This document shows, in pieces, positions 1 through 8,424 of a stretch of 64,000 nt of DNA. A program made the position numbers and the translations under genes. The DNA is from Williamsia herbipolensis (GTDB lineage: Bacteria > Actinomycetota > Actinomycetes > Mycobacteriales > Mycobacteriaceae). The stretch spans positions 186,001 to 250,000 of the forward strand of contig NZ_JXYP01000020.1 of assembly GCF_000964005.1 (NCBI RefSeq). Reading direction: 5' to 3'. The stretch's first letter is position 1. Each line of letters starts with the position of its first letter. The notes under the pieces were generated by a model. The model saw only the letters and a program-made list of their open reading frames with translations, was not told the DNA's origin and ran no database searches.

Positions 1-433
1 CGTGCGGGCCGCTGAGGAAGACGAGTCGGAACTTGCCGATCTGCACCTCGTCCCCGTTGGCCAGCACCGCGGAGTCCACCGGCTCGCGGTTGACGTAGGT
101 GCCGTTGAGGCTGCCGACGTCGACCACCTGGAACTCGTTGTCGCCCAAGCGGAATTCGGCGTGACGGCGGCTGACCGTCACGTCGTCGAGGAAGATGTCG
201 CTGTCGGGATGGCGTCCGGCCGACGTGGTGGTCTGGTCGAGCAGGAATCGCGACCCGGCGTTGGGGCCGCGCTTGACGACCAGCAGCGCGGTGCCGGCCG
301 ACAGCCGCTCGACCGCGGTCTCGGCGGACTCGGTGGTGGACCCGCTGTTCGCGTCGAGTTCCTTGATGAAATCGGCGCGGAAGACCGACGTCGTCTCGAC
401 GGGGGCGTCGAGGTCCTTCTCGTTGTCGCTCAC
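1..433 (-). CDS. garA: GarA, FHA-domain metabolic regulator (3' end outside window)
   Basis: The reading frame starts at a GTG preceded by AAGGAG with 6 bases between. It gives about 144 residues before the window edge; the M. tuberculosis protein is about 160, so only a short tail is missing. Near the N terminus (about residues 13-16) is ETTS, the threonine pair that PknB and PknG phosphorylate in mycobacterial GarA/OdhI. An FHA domain follows, with GRHPDSDIFLDD, SRRHAEF and GSLNGTYVN, which bind the phospho-threonine. In the family, unphosphorylated GarA binds and inhibits 2-oxoglutarate dehydrogenase and controls glutamate enzymes, linking serine/threonine kinase signals to the TCA cycle. 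It lies downstream of gcvH as in mycobacteria. Identity is close to certain; regulation of this copy is inferred. Confidence 0.96.
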   Translation of the reverse strand, partial: MSDNEKDLDAPVETTSVFRADFIKELDANSGSTTESAETAVERLSAGTALLVVKRGPNAGSRFLLDQTTTSAGRHPDSDIFLDDVTVSRRHAEFRLGDNEFQVVDVGSLNGTYVNREPVDSAVLANGDEVQIGKFRLVFLSGPH

Positions 434-456
434 CACTTCTCCTTAAGCTCTTCTGG

Positions 457-482
457 TGTCCGGACCCGGTGGGGTCCGGACA
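457..482 (-). promoter_or_regulatory. Perfect 11-bp hairpin in the garA leader
   Basis: TGTCCGGACCC and GGGTCCGGACA are exact reverse complements separated by a 4-base loop. The stem ends about 23 bases before the garA GTG, between the gcvH stop and the garA ribosome-binding site. There is no U-tract, so it could be a weak terminator, an RNA-processing or stability element between the two genes, or a protein-binding palindrome. The rest of the gcvH-garA gap shows nothing else I recognise. Confidence 0.5.
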
Positions 483-575
483 ACGCTGTTGTCACGCCGG
501 ATGAGGCCCGCCCGTCGGGTCGATCCTAACCGCACCGGGGTGCCTCGGATCGACACCGGCGACGATGCGCCGAGG

Positions 576-980
576 TCAGTCCTCGATGGCTGTGCGGTAC
601 CCGTCGGCGTCGAGCAGATCCTCGAGGATCACGCTCAGATCGGTGTCCTCGGCGACCGCGATCTCGACGAGCCAGCCCGCGCCGTACGGGTCGGAGTTGA
701 CCAGTTCGGGGGTGGCGTCGAGGTCGTCGTTGACCGCGGCGATGGTGCCCGCGAGCGGGCCGTAGATGTCGGACACGCTCTTGGTCGACTCGACCTCGGC
801 GAACGACTCACCCGAGTCGACGGCATCGTCGACGGCGGGGAGCTGCACGAAGACGACATCGCCGAGCTGGTCCTGGGCGTAGGCGGTGATGCCCACACGC
901 ACGACGCCGGGACGGACCTGCTCGATCCACTCGTGTTCCACGGTGTAGCGCAGGTTTTCGGGAACCTCTGTCTCACTCAC
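576..980 (-). CDS. gcvH: Glycine cleavage system H protein
   Basis: This is a 134-residue protein, the usual size for GcvH. The lipoyl-attachment site is visible as [12 protein letters not shown] with the modified lysine at residue 67. N-terminal [10 protein letters not shown] and the central [19 protein letters not shown] are typical family stretches. GcvH carries the aminomethyl group on its lipoyl arm between the P, T and L proteins of the cytoplasmic glycine cleavage complex. The genes for P and T are not in this window. It lies 30 bases downstream of pgsA2; in M. tuberculosis three genes (Rv1823-Rv1825) sit between the two, so the locus is shorter here. Confidence 0.97.
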   Translation of the reverse strand: MSETEVPENLRYTVEHEWIEQVRPGVVRVGITAYAQDQLGDVVFVQLPAVDDAVDSGESFAEVESTKSVSDIYGPLAGTIAAVNDDLDATPELVNSDPYGAGWLVEIAVAEDTDLSVILEDLLDADGYRTAIED

Positions 981-1010
981 GCGGAGAACCTTAGCGTGGA
1001 TCGCGGTCGG

Positions 1011-1640
1011 TCATCCGCCCACCCGTGGCATCTGACTCCCCACCCGTGGCATTTGTCTGAGCACGAGCACGGTTTGCCACCAGTACTGCACGAACGACCA
1101 CAGGTACATGCCTATCCCCCACACCAGGAACGCCCAGCCGATGGGGTGCATGATGTCGCCGAACAGTCCGTCGAGCTGTCCGCCGAGCACGAACGGGAAG
1201 CCGTACATCAGGGAGAACGTCGCCGCCTTGCCGACGTAGGTGACCGGCAGGGCGGTCATCCCGCGGCTGCGCAGCAACGGGACGCTGGCCAGCAACAACA
1301 GGTCGCGGGCCAGCAGGATCGCGATCATCCACCACGGCACGATGTCGCGGATGCCCAGGCCGATGGGGATCACGATCATGTACAGCCGGTCGGCGGCCGG
1401 ATCGAGCAGCGCGCCCAGCCGCGACGACTGGTTGAGCAGGCGCGCGAGTTTGCCGTCGGCCCAGTCGGAGAACCCCGAGACCAGCAGGACGACGAAGGCC
1501 CATCCGTCGGCCTCGACGAACAACAGCAACCACACGAACACCGGCACCAACAGCAGGCGCAGGAAGCTCAGCAGGTTGGGGACGGTGAGGACGCGGTCCG
1601 ACGGGGCGTCGGTGGTGGCGGGAGGCCCGTCGGGATCCAT
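1011..1640 (-). CDS. pgsA2: CDP-alcohol phosphatidyltransferase (PgsA2-like)
   Basis: The 209-residue membrane protein contains the complete CDP-alcohol phosphotransferase signature D-x2-DG-x2-AR-x8-G-x3-D-x3-D at residues 59-84 (starting DWADGKLAR). Several hydrophobic segments flank it, as expected of an integral membrane enzyme that moves a phosphatidyl group from CDP-diacylglycerol onto an alcohol. The family includes phosphatidylglycerophosphate and cardiolipin synthases. The position between secA2 and gcvH matches M. tuberculosis pgsA2 (Rv1822), whose exact substrate is less settled than that of pgsA3. The last 14 residues are a direct repeat (QMPRVGS then QMPRVGG) from a 21-bp tandem duplication at the 3' end of the gene. 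Confidence 0.9.
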   Translation of the reverse strand: MDPDGPPATTDAPSDRVLTVPNLLSFLRLLLVPVFVWLLLFVEADGWAFVVLLVSGFSDWADGKLARLLNQSSRLGALLDPAADRLYMIVIPIGLGIRDIVPWWMIAILLARDLLLLASVPLLRSRGMTALPVTYVGKAATFSLMYGFPFVLGGQLDGLFGDIMHPIGWAFLVWGIGMYLWSFVQYWWQTVLVLRQMPRVGSQMPRVGG

Positions 1641-1676
1641 GCGCTCAGACTGTCACAGAGACAGCGGCGACACCGG

Positions 1677-4106
1677 TCACCGGAAGATGCCGATGATGCC
1701 CTGCAGCGTCTTCGCCCCGCCGCCCGCGAACGGGTTGTCGTGGACCATGTAGGTCCACGTCGTGGTCGACCGACGGAGATCGGCGGCGTCGAGATCGACA
1801 CCGTCGGCGGTGATCGTCGCCTCCCGGAACGTGGTGCGTGACTTCTCGACCGCCTCACCGGGGAGTCGCGAGAACTCGTCGAGGATCAGCTTGTGGAACT
1901 CGTCGAGCGGGCTCTCCCGTCCGATCGAGCGCAGGTGGATGCTGGCGCGGACGTCGGCGACGAACGCGAGGTGATCGGCCCACGCGCGGTCGAGGTGGAA
2001 CAGGGCGATCTCCCGTGCCGCCTGCACCAGGACATCGTGCGGCACCGGCTCGGTCCGCACGGCGACCGTTCCCGCCGCCTTCTCCCCCGCCTCGTCGTCG
2101 GCCGGGTCCTCGGCGTCGTCCGATGCGGCGCCGTGGCGCCCGGTGCTCCCCGGGGCGGCCGAGCCGGTCAGCTCCGCGACCCGATCGGGCTCGGACTCGG
2201 TGAACTCATCGAGGGCCACCTCGGTCGTCAGCAGTTCCATGCGCCGTTTGACGACGATGTCGCGCTGCTGGTTGACCAACTTGTTGTAGCGCCAGGTGTT
2301 GGCGTGCAGTTCGAGCATGATGCCCTCGGCGACACGCTGGGCCTGCTCGATGAGCTCGATCCCCTTCTCCCCCATCGAGCCGTCCTCTTCCTCGGACTCG
2401 GGGTCGCGCTTGAACGAGAGGTTCTTGGTGACCACCGGGTCCTGCAGGCTGGAGAAGAACACCGACCGTCCGGGGTCGCCCTGACGGCCGGCGCGACCGC
2501 GCAGCTGGTTGTCGAGGCGTTCGGTGTCGTGCCGACCGGTGCCGATGACGCACAGGCCGCCGAGCTCGACGATCTGGTCACGGGCGCCGGTGGACCGTCC
2601 GTCCTTCTCGCCGCGGGATCCTCCGAGCTTGATGTCGGTGCCGCGACCGGCCATCTGCGTCGAGACGGTGACCGCGTTGAGGGCGCCGGCCTCGGCGATG
2701 ATCGCCGCCTCCTGCGCGTCGTTCTTGGCGTTGAGCACGACGCTGGTCACGCCCGCCCGCTCCAGCAGGTAGACCAGCTCCTCGGACTCGGCGACGTCGT
2801 GGGTGCCGATGAGGACGGGCTGGCCGGTCTCGTGGATCTCCTTGACGAAGGCGACGACGGCCTCGGACTTGTTGTGCTTGCTGTCGAAGACACGGTCGGG
2901 CTCGTCGACACGGATGTTGTCGGCGTTCGGTGGGATCTGGGAGACGGCGAGGTCGTAGAACTGGCGGAACTGCTCGCCCGCCGCGAGCGCGGTGCCGGTC
3001 ATGCCGCACACCGTGGGGTAGCGACCGATGAGGGCCTGCACGGTCATCGTGTCGATGACCTCACCCGAATCCGTCTGCGCCAGGCCCTCTTTCATCTCCA
3101 CCGCGGCCTGCAGGCCGTCGGGCCACCGCTGCAGCTGTGCCACGCGGCCCCGCGAGGCGTTGATCAGGTGGACCTCGCCGTTGCGCACGATGTAGTGGAC
3201 GTCGCGCTCGACCAGGATGTGGGCGTGCATCGCGATGTTGACGTGCACCAGCGTGGTGCCGACGTGTTCCTCGTCGTAGAGGTTGATGTCGCCGAGCTCG
3301 GCCTCGACGAACTGTGCGCCCTCGTCGGTGAGGAACACGTTGCGTCCCTCGGTGTCGATCTCGTAGTGGTTCTTCTTGAGCTTGCCGACGACGTCGTGGA
3401 TGACGCGGTCGGGGACCTCACCGGTGGTCGCGCCGGCGAGGATCAGCGGGACGAGCGCCTCGTCGACGAGCACCGAGTCGGCCTCGTCGATGATCGCGAC
3501 GTCGGGTCGCGGCGAGACGAGCTCGTCGGCGTGGGTGACGAGCTGATCGCGCAGCACGTCGAAGCCGACCTCGTTCACCGAGCCGTAGGTGATGTCGGCG
3601 TCGTAGGCGGTGGTGCGCTCGGCGCGGGTGGAGGACTCCGACACGGCACCGGAGGTGATGTCGAAGAGGGTGAACAGCGGCTTCATCCACTCCGCATCGC
3701 GGGTGGCGAGGTAGTCGTTGACCGAGATGACGTGCACGCGCCGACCCTGGAGGACGTAGCCGACCGCGGCGATCGCGCCGGCGAGGGTCTTGCCCTCACC
3801 GGTGGCCATCTCGACGACGTCGCCCTCGAGCAGACGCAGGGCCCCCTGCAGCTGGACGTCGAAGGGACGCAGATCGAGGGCCCGGTCGCCGGCCTCACGG
3901 GCCAGGGCGAGGAACTTCGCGCGATCGGTGCCCGCGGGGTCGGTGATGTCGAGCTTCTCGGCGGCGGCGGCGAACTCGGCGTCGTCGAGACCGGCCGCCC
4001 ACGAATCGTGCTCGGTCGACCGCTTGATCAGCGCGACCGACTTCGACTGGTTCCGCGACGACTGCGCGCCCAGTGCCCGCCACATCCTGTTCGAGAGCTT
4101 TCCCAC
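1677..4106 (-). CDS. secA2: Accessory Sec translocase ATPase SecA2
   Basis: At 809 residues this matches mycobacterial SecA2 (about 808) rather than the longer housekeeping SecA1. Walker A is ATGEGKT (residues 101-107) and Walker B is IIDEAD (205-210). A second RecA-like domain with [12 protein letters not shown] and [12 protein letters not shown] follows. The C-terminal zinc-binding tail of SecA1 is absent. SecA2 works with SecYEG to export a restricted set of proteins, often without a classical signal peptide. The start is a GTG with AGGAG about 10 bases upstream. It heads the secA2-pgsA2-gcvH-garA run, with 36 bases to pgsA2. Confidence 0.96.
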   Translation of the reverse strand: MGKLSNRMWRALGAQSSRNQSKSVALIKRSTEHDSWAAGLDDAEFAAAAEKLDITDPAGTDRAKFLALAREAGDRALDLRPFDVQLQGALRLLEGDVVEMATGEGKTLAGAIAAVGYVLQGRRVHVISVNDYLATRDAEWMKPLFTLFDITSGAVSESSTRAERTTAYDADITYGSVNEVGFDVLRDQLVTHADELVSPRPDVAIIDEADSVLVDEALVPLILAGATTGEVPDRVIHDVVGKLKKNHYEIDTEGRNVFLTDEGAQFVEAELGDINLYDEEHVGTTLVHVNIAMHAHILVERDVHYIVRNGEVHLINASRGRVAQLQRWPDGLQAAVEMKEGLAQTDSGEVIDTMTVQALIGRYPTVCGMTGTALAAGEQFRQFYDLAVSQIPPNADNIRVDEPDRVFDSKHNKSEAVVAFVKEIHETGQPVLIGTHDVAESEELVYLLERAGVTSVVLNAKNDAQEAAIIAEAGALNAVTVSTQMAGRGTDIKLGGSRGEKDGRSTGARDQIVELGGLCVIGTGRHDTERLDNQLRGRAGRQGDPGRSVFFSSLQDPVVTKNLSFKRDPESEEEDGSMGEKGIELIEQAQRVAEGIMLELHANTWRYNKLVNQQRDIVVKRRMELLTTEVALDEFTESEPDRVAELTGSAAPGSTGRHGAASDDAEDPADDEAGEKAAGTVAVRTEPVPHDVLVQAAREIALFHLDRAWADHLAFVADVRASIHLRSIGRESPLDEFHKLILDEFSRLPGEAVEKSRTTFREATITADGVDLDAADLRRSTTTWTYMVHDNPFAGGGAKTLQGIIGIFR

Positions 4107-4212
4107 CGCGTCGAACTCCTACCTGTGTGTCGACACCGCGTGGTGCCGAGTGCTACCGGGCCGAGTCGGCGTGACGCCCCTCGGCGCGGTCCACGGTACG
4201 CGGGCCACCGCC

Positions 4213-5118
4213 TCAGACGGGGAGGGCCTCGCGCAGGAACTGCACGTAGTCGGCGACGGCGATCTCGAAGGGTTCGCCGACGTAGATGTCGAAATGGCCG
4301 ACGGGATAGCGCTTGATCACGCCCTTGGGGGCCTTGGCGGCGAACCGCAGGGTCGGTCCCATCGGTGCGACGGTGTCGGACTCGCAGACCCCGAACAGCA
4401 CCGGGACCTCGATGTCGGCGGCGTACTTCCCGGGCCGTTGCATGGGGATCTGCAACCCGATGGTCGCGGCGACGGCGTTGGCGAAGTCGTCGTCGCCGTC
4501 GGGGACGATGCCGAGGTAGCCGCCGAGCGCGTCGTGGGCGTTCATCAGTGCGGCCTCACCGGGGCGCCCGGCCAGGGGCACCATCACCCGCGACCGGCGC
4601 GCGAGGTGGGCGACGGCGTCACGCAACCCCAGGGCGGTCACGCGGATCGACGGCCCGACCCCGAGTGTGAGGGCCGAGGCGAGACCGGAGGTGAAGGGGC
4701 ACTGGGAGATCACCGCGGCCACGCGCGGGTCCTGCGCGGCGACGGCCAGCACGTGCCCGCCGCCGAACGACGTGCCGAACAGGGCGACGCGATCGGGGTC
4801 GATGCCGTCGAGCCCGCGGGCGTAGGCGATCGCGGCGTGCCAGTCGGCGCGCTGTCTGCCGATGTCCAGTAGTTGGCGCGGGGTGCCCTCGCTCCCACCG
4901 AAGTGGCGGTAGTCGAAGACCAGCGCGGCATATCCCGCGGCGACGAAGCGTTCGGCGAAGGCGTCGAGGCGCATCTCCTTCACCGCGCCCAGCCCGTGCC
5001 CGAGCACGACGATCGGTACGGGCCCCGACGCGTTGTCGTCGACCTCGGGCCGGTAGAGCCAGCCCGCGCATCGCTCGCCCGCGGAGCTGAAGCCGACATC
5101 GGTTCGCGTGAAGGTCAT
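4213..5118 (-). CDS. Alpha/beta hydrolase
   Basis: The 301-residue protein has an alpha/beta-hydrolase layout. HGLG at about residue 41 forms the oxyanion-hole loop, the nucleophile elbow is GTSFGG with Ser117, an acidic residue lies in CESD, and the C-terminal histidine is in PVGHFDIY. It resembles the dienelactone hydrolase / acetyl-xylan esterase-like group, but no residue fixes a substrate. There is no signal peptide, so it should be cytoplasmic. It sits 106 bases upstream of secA2 on the same strand and 49 bases downstream of the DUF1990 gene; the 106-base gap shows no clear signal. Confidence 0.85.
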   Translation of the reverse strand: MTFTRTDVGFSSAGERCAGWLYRPEVDDNASGPVPIVVLGHGLGAVKEMRLDAFAERFVAAGYAALVFDYRHFGGSEGTPRQLLDIGRQRADWHAAIAYARGLDGIDPDRVALFGTSFGGGHVLAVAAQDPRVAAVISQCPFTSGLASALTLGVGPSIRVTALGLRDAVAHLARRSRVMVPLAGRPGEAALMNAHDALGGYLGIVPDGDDDFANAVAATIGLQIPMQRPGKYAADIEVPVLFGVCESDTVAPMGPTLRFAAKAPKGVIKRYPVGHFDIYVGEPFEIAVADYVQFLREALPV

Positions 5119-5167
5119 GCGCAGACCCTATGCAGTGGTACGGCCGCGGCGCGAGGATGCCTGTCGA

Positions 5168-5722
5168 TCAGTCGGGCAGACCGGCGACGGCGCGCAGGTA
5201 ACGCCCGGCGACGAGGTGTTGGGCGACGGGGCCCAGCGGACCGGCCGCACGGGTGAGGAGACTTCCCGGCCGCGAGAAAGCGCGGACCACGAAGACGACG
5301 GAGTCGTCGGGGCGGTGCTCGACCACGAACGACTCCTCTCCGGATTCCGGGTGTCCGGCGAGCGTGCCGTAGGCGAAACCGGTCCGGCGGTCCTCGTCGA
5401 CGACGTAGACCACCCGTGTGGGTGCGTGCAGTCGCAGTGGACCCACGCCGATCGCGATCCGCGCGATCGCACCGTCGACGATCGGGTCGTCGGAGGTGGC
5501 CACCGCGATCCCCGACCGCAGCTGGACCTGCCACCCCATGACCGCCTGCGCGCACCGGACGAACCGTTGCGCCCCGCGGCCGACGACGACCTCTCGTCGT
5601 TGATGTGCGTACCCCGAGGGCAGTGGATCGTCGGCGGTGGCGCCCACCTCGGCGTAGGTGAAGGGGGCATGGCGCAACGCCTCGATCGTCGCGTCGGGTA
5701 GCCGGGTGGTCGATCGACTCAT
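5168..5722 (-). CDS. DUF1990 family protein
   Basis: This 184-residue protein matches my recollection of the DUF1990 family: the N-terminal FTYAEVGAT, the HQRREVVVGRGAQRF stretch and the late YGTLAGHPESGEESF are characteristic. The family has no established biochemical function; a START-like lipid-binding fold has been suggested. There is no signal peptide or membrane segment. Its ATG overlaps the stop of the upstream uracil/mismatch glycosylase gene by 4 bases (ATGA), so the two are probably co-translated. A functional link to DNA repair is not shown by this overlap alone. Confidence 0.8.
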   Translation of the reverse strand: MSRSTTRLPDATIEALRHAPFTYAEVGATADDPLPSGYAHQRREVVVGRGAQRFVRCAQAVMGWQVQLRSGIAVATSDDPIVDGAIARIAIGVGPLRLHAPTRVVYVVDEDRRTGFAYGTLAGHPESGEESFVVEHRPDDSVVFVVRAFSRPGSLLTRAAGPLGPVAQHLVAGRYLRAVAGLPD

Positions 5723-6363
5723 CGTCGACGAACCTTCTTGATCGGTGGTCGGGGTGGCGGCACCGCGGCGGCGACGGTGGCGCCCACGGTGAGACCCGCC
5801 GCGGTGGCGGCCTCACGGTAGGCGGCGGCGAGGGAGTCGACGGTGTCGTGGGCGTTGAGACCACTCGGGTTGGGCATCACCCACACCGGGCAGCCGGCGA
5901 TGTCGTCGGGCTGACGACCGGTGTTCGCCTTCGGACGCTGAAATGCCGTGCGATAGGCGGTGATCCCGGCGAACGCGACCAGGGCCGGCTGCACGCGTTC
6001 GATGGTCTCGATGAGCACGAGGGCGCCGGCCCTCAGTTCCGCGGTGGTCAGATCGTCGGCGCGGGCGGTCGCCCGGGGCACCAGATTCGTGATGCCGATC
6101 CCGGCGTCGAGGAGGGTCGCGCGGTCGGCGTCGGTGAATCCGTCGGCGGCGTCGATGATGCGCGGGACGATGCCCGCACAGTGCAACGCGGGGTAGAAAC
6201 GGTTGCCCGGCCGGGCGAAATGGGCTCCGGTCGCCGCGGTCCACAGCCCGGGGTTGATGCCCACGATGAGCAGTCGGCAGTCGGGTCCGATCAGGTCGTC
6301 GATGACGTCGTCGCGATATGACTCGAGCTGTTCCCGCGTGAATCCCATACCTGACTTGTACAC
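5719..6363 (-). CDS. Mismatch-specific DNA glycosylase (Mug/TDG family)
   Basis: The uracil-DNA glycosylase fold motifs of the MUG/TDG family are present. GINPG (residues 35-39) is the water-activating/phosphate motif, and the C-terminal NPSGLNAH inserts into the DNA minor groove. The FARPGNRFYPALH stretch between them is also typical. At 214 residues it is a normal bacterial length. The enzyme removes uracil or thymine, or ethenocytosine, opposite guanine and starts base-excision repair. An alternative start five codons in (MGFTREQ) would also fit; no strong ribosome-binding site decides between them. It is translationally coupled to the DUF1990 gene. Confidence 0.88.
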   Translation of the reverse strand: MYKSGMGFTREQLESYRDDVIDDLIGPDCRLLIVGINPGLWTAATGAHFARPGNRFYPALHCAGIVPRIIDAADGFTDADRATLLDAGIGITNLVPRATARADDLTTAELRAGALVLIETIERVQPALVAFAGITAYRTAFQRPKANTGRQPDDIAGCPVWVMPNPSGLNAHDTVDSLAAAYREAATAAGLTVGATVAAAVPPPRPPIKKVRRR

Positions 6364-6425
6364 CCCGGTAGGCAGCCGTCGGCGACCGCGTGCGCCGAGG
6401 TCGACGATCGTCCTACCGTGGACCG

Positions 6426-6857
6426 ATGCGAATGCAGACGCACTTCATCACCGTCGCGACGCACGATCTCGACGCCGCACGCGAGTTCTACTGCGCGCGT
6501 CTGGGGTGGGATGCCCTCATGGACGTCCCGGGCGAGATCCTCTTCTTCCAGGTCGCTCCCGGTCTGCTGCTCGGTCTCTTCGACGCGGGGAAGTACGACG
6601 CCGACCTCGGCGGCACGACCTCGACCACCGGGATCAGCGGCGTCACCCTCGCCTCCAACGTCGACGACCGCGACGAGGTCATCGCGGTCGTCGACGAGAT
6701 GGTCGCGGCCGGGGCCACGGTCCTGGTCCCACCCTCCGACGGTGCGTTCGGCGGCATCTTCCACGCCCATGTGCGAGACCCGAACGGGCTGGTCTGGGAG
6801 ATCGCGCACAACCCCGGATGGCGGGTCGGCGACGACGGGACCGTGGCCTTCGACTAG
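6426..6857 (+). CDS. VOC (glyoxalase/bleomycin-resistance fold) protein
   Basis: The 143-residue protein has the two beta-alpha-beta-beta-beta modules of the vicinal-oxygen-chelate fold: [22 protein letters not shown] at the N terminus and [19 protein letters not shown] at the C terminus. The closing Glu (in VWEIAHNP) is the usual metal ligand position. The substrate is unknown. An ORF start 36 bases upstream exists, but MRMQTHF aligns better with the family start. It stands alone, divergent from the glycosylase gene and convergent with the phospholipase gene, only 10 bases away. Confidence 0.82.
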   Translation: MRMQTHFITVATHDLDAAREFYCARLGWDALMDVPGEILFFQVAPGLLLGLFDAGKYDADLGGTTSTTGISGVTLASNVDDRDEVIAVVDEMVAAGATVLVPPSDGAFGGIFHAHVRDPNGLVWEIAHNPGWRVGDDGTVAFD

Positions 6858-6867
6858 GTGGTCGTCG

Positions 6868-7359
6868 CTACAGGTGGGCGACCGTGACCGCGGCGTAGTA
6901 GACGTCGGCGGTGGCGACGCACGTCTGGTACGACGCGCCGCTGCCGCCGTATGCGTACGCGCAGTTGGTGATCAGGTCGGTCCGCAGCGCCGAGTTGCAG
7001 GCCGAGTAGTTGGTGCCCGCGCGGTCGGCTGCGTCGTAGCAGAGGTCGTGACGGGCGCAGGGTCCGCGGAAGTCGGCGCTGAAGTAGCTGTCCGGTGACG
7101 ACGTGCAGTAGTCGTGACGCGCGACCGGTGCGAGGTTCACGTTGTAGACGTAGTTGCTGGGCACGCTCACGAAAGCGGCGCGCTGCGCCGAGCGGGCCTG
7201 GGCGCTCAACGGCGGACCCGGGTAGACCTGCGACGCGGACTGCGCGGCCGGGTCCACGGGGTACTGCTCGGTCGGAGTGGCATTTGCGACGGCGCCGTCG
7301 CCGATGATCGCGAAGAACATCAGGAGGGCGGCGATGACCGCGGCACGAGTTTTGTTCAT
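6868..7359 (-). CDS. Secreted prokaryotic phospholipase A2
   Basis: The 163-residue protein starts with a signal peptide (hydrophobic core AAVIAALLMFFAIIG, likely cleavage after ANA at residue 27). The mature part contains FRGPCARHDLCYDA, in which His104-Asp105 form the catalytic dyad of bacterial phospholipases A2 of the Streptomyces type. Six cysteines (85, 101, 107, 121, 133, 147) could form disulfides, as expected for an exported enzyme. It would hydrolyse the sn-2 ester of phospholipids outside the cell. The start was placed at MNKTRAAV because it begins the signal peptide; the longer frame adds an unlikely Arg-rich stretch. The gene is monocistronic. Confidence 0.88.
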   Translation of the reverse strand: MNKTRAAVIAALLMFFAIIGDGAVANATPTEQYPVDPAAQSASQVYPGPPLSAQARSAQRAAFVSVPSNYVYNVNLAPVARHDYCTSSPDSYFSADFRGPCARHDLCYDAADRAGTNYSACNSALRTDLITNCAYAYGGSGASYQTCVATADVYYAAVTVAHL

Positions 7360-7518
7360 TGCCTGAACTAAGCAGATCGGTGTGTCGGGCGGTGGTCGAT
7401 CGCGCAAACCATCGGCGACGGGAATGGTGCGCAGGAGTAACGACGTTGCCACGAGAGACCGCGGTCGGCATCGGTCGATCGTGCGGTCCGTACGCACACA
7501 GCGAGAGAGGCGGCAGTC

Positions 7519-8343
7519 ATGAGCGGCAAGGTCTGGTTCATCACCGGCACGTCACGAGGTTTCGGACGCGAGTGGGCGATCGCGGCTCTCGATCGGGGCG
7601 ACAAGGTCGCCGCCACCGCGCGCGACACCTCGTCGCTCGACGATCTGGTCGACAAGTACGGGGACGCGATCCTGCCCATCGCGCTCGACGTCACCGACCG
7701 TGACGCCGATTTCGCCGCCGTCGCGAAGGCGCACGACACCTTCGGGCGTCTCGACATCGTCATCAACAACGCCGGCTACGGCCTCTTCGGGTTCGTCGAG
7801 GAGGTCAGTGAGGCGGAGGCGCGCGCGCAGCTCGAGACGAACGTCTTCGGCGCACTGTGGATCACGCAGGCCGCGCTCCCCTACATGCGCGAGCAGCGCA
7901 GCGGCCACATCCTGCAGGTCTCGTCGATCGGCGGCATCAGCGCGTTCCCACTGGTCGGCCTCTACCACGCGTCGAAGTGGGCGCTAGAGGGCTTCTCGCA
8001 GTCGCTGGCCCAGGAGGTCGCCGATTTCGGGATCCATGTCACGCTCATAGAGCCCGGCGGCTTCTCCACCGACTGGAGCGGACCCTCGGCCAAGCACGCG
8101 ACCGAACTCGACGCCTACGCCGACGCCCACGAGAAGGCTCAGCAGGCGCGCGCGAAGCGCAGCGGCACCCCGGGCGACCCGGCGGCATCGGCGCGTGCGC
8201 TGCTCAAGGTGATCGACGCCGAGACCCCGCCGCTGCGGGTGTTCTTCGGCGAGGCGCCGCTGGGTATCGCGAAGGCCGACTACGAGAGCCGGATCGCGAA
8301 CTGGGAGCAGTGGCAGGACGTCGCGCTGGAAGCGCAGGGCTGA
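7519..8343 (+). CDS. Short-chain dehydrogenase/reductase
   Basis: This is a classical SDR of 274 residues. The nucleotide-binding motif is TGTSRGFG (residues 9-16), NNAG is at 83-86, catalytic Ser is in VSS (135-136) and Tyr149-x3-Lys153 lies in YHASK. The arginine after the glycine motif (TARDT) suggests NADP(H) preference. The substrate is unknown; the closest general type is the ketoreductase-like group often labelled SDR family oxidoreductase. AGAGAGGCGG lies upstream of the ATG. The last codons fall inside the first unit of a 25-bp tandem repeat that continues past the stop. Confidence 0.9.
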   Translation: MSGKVWFITGTSRGFGREWAIAALDRGDKVAATARDTSSLDDLVDKYGDAILPIALDVTDRDADFAAVAKAHDTFGRLDIVINNAGYGLFGFVEEVSEAEARAQLETNVFGALWITQAALPYMREQRSGHILQVSSIGGISAFPLVGLYHASKWALEGFSQSLAQEVADFGIHVTLIEPGGFSTDWSGPSAKHATELDAYADAHEKAQQARAKRSGTPGDPAASARALLKVIDAETPPLRVFFGEAPLGIAKADYESRIANWEQWQDVALEAQG

Positions 8344-8420
8344 TTCAGCGCTGGAAGCGCAGGGCTGATTCAGCGCTGGAAGCGCAGGGCTGATTCAGCG
8401 CTTCCAGCGCAGGGCTGACC
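8324..8420. repeat. 25-bp tandem repeat with an inverted last unit, between convergent genes
   Basis: Three exact copies of a 25-bp unit beginning CGCTGGAAGCG start at 8324, 8349 and 8374. A fourth, partial unit starts at 8399 in which the first 11 bases are inverted to CGCTTCCAGCG while the rest (CAGGGCTGA) keeps its orientation. The third and fourth units therefore form a hairpin with an 11-bp stem and a 14-base loop. The repeat covers the SDR stop codon and ends 4 bases before the aldo/keto reductase stop, so it may act as a bidirectional terminator. Confidence 0.9.
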
Positions 8421-8424
8421 TGCT

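Noticed and set aside
1893-4316. 807-residue plus-strand ORF opposite secA2
   Set aside because: Antisense shadow caused by high GC codon bias; the amino acid composition is rich in Arg/Gly/Asp with no motif, while secA2 is certain on the other strand.
8324-8420. CRISPR-like array
   Set aside because: Units are directly adjacent with no spacers and only about four copies; no cas genes.
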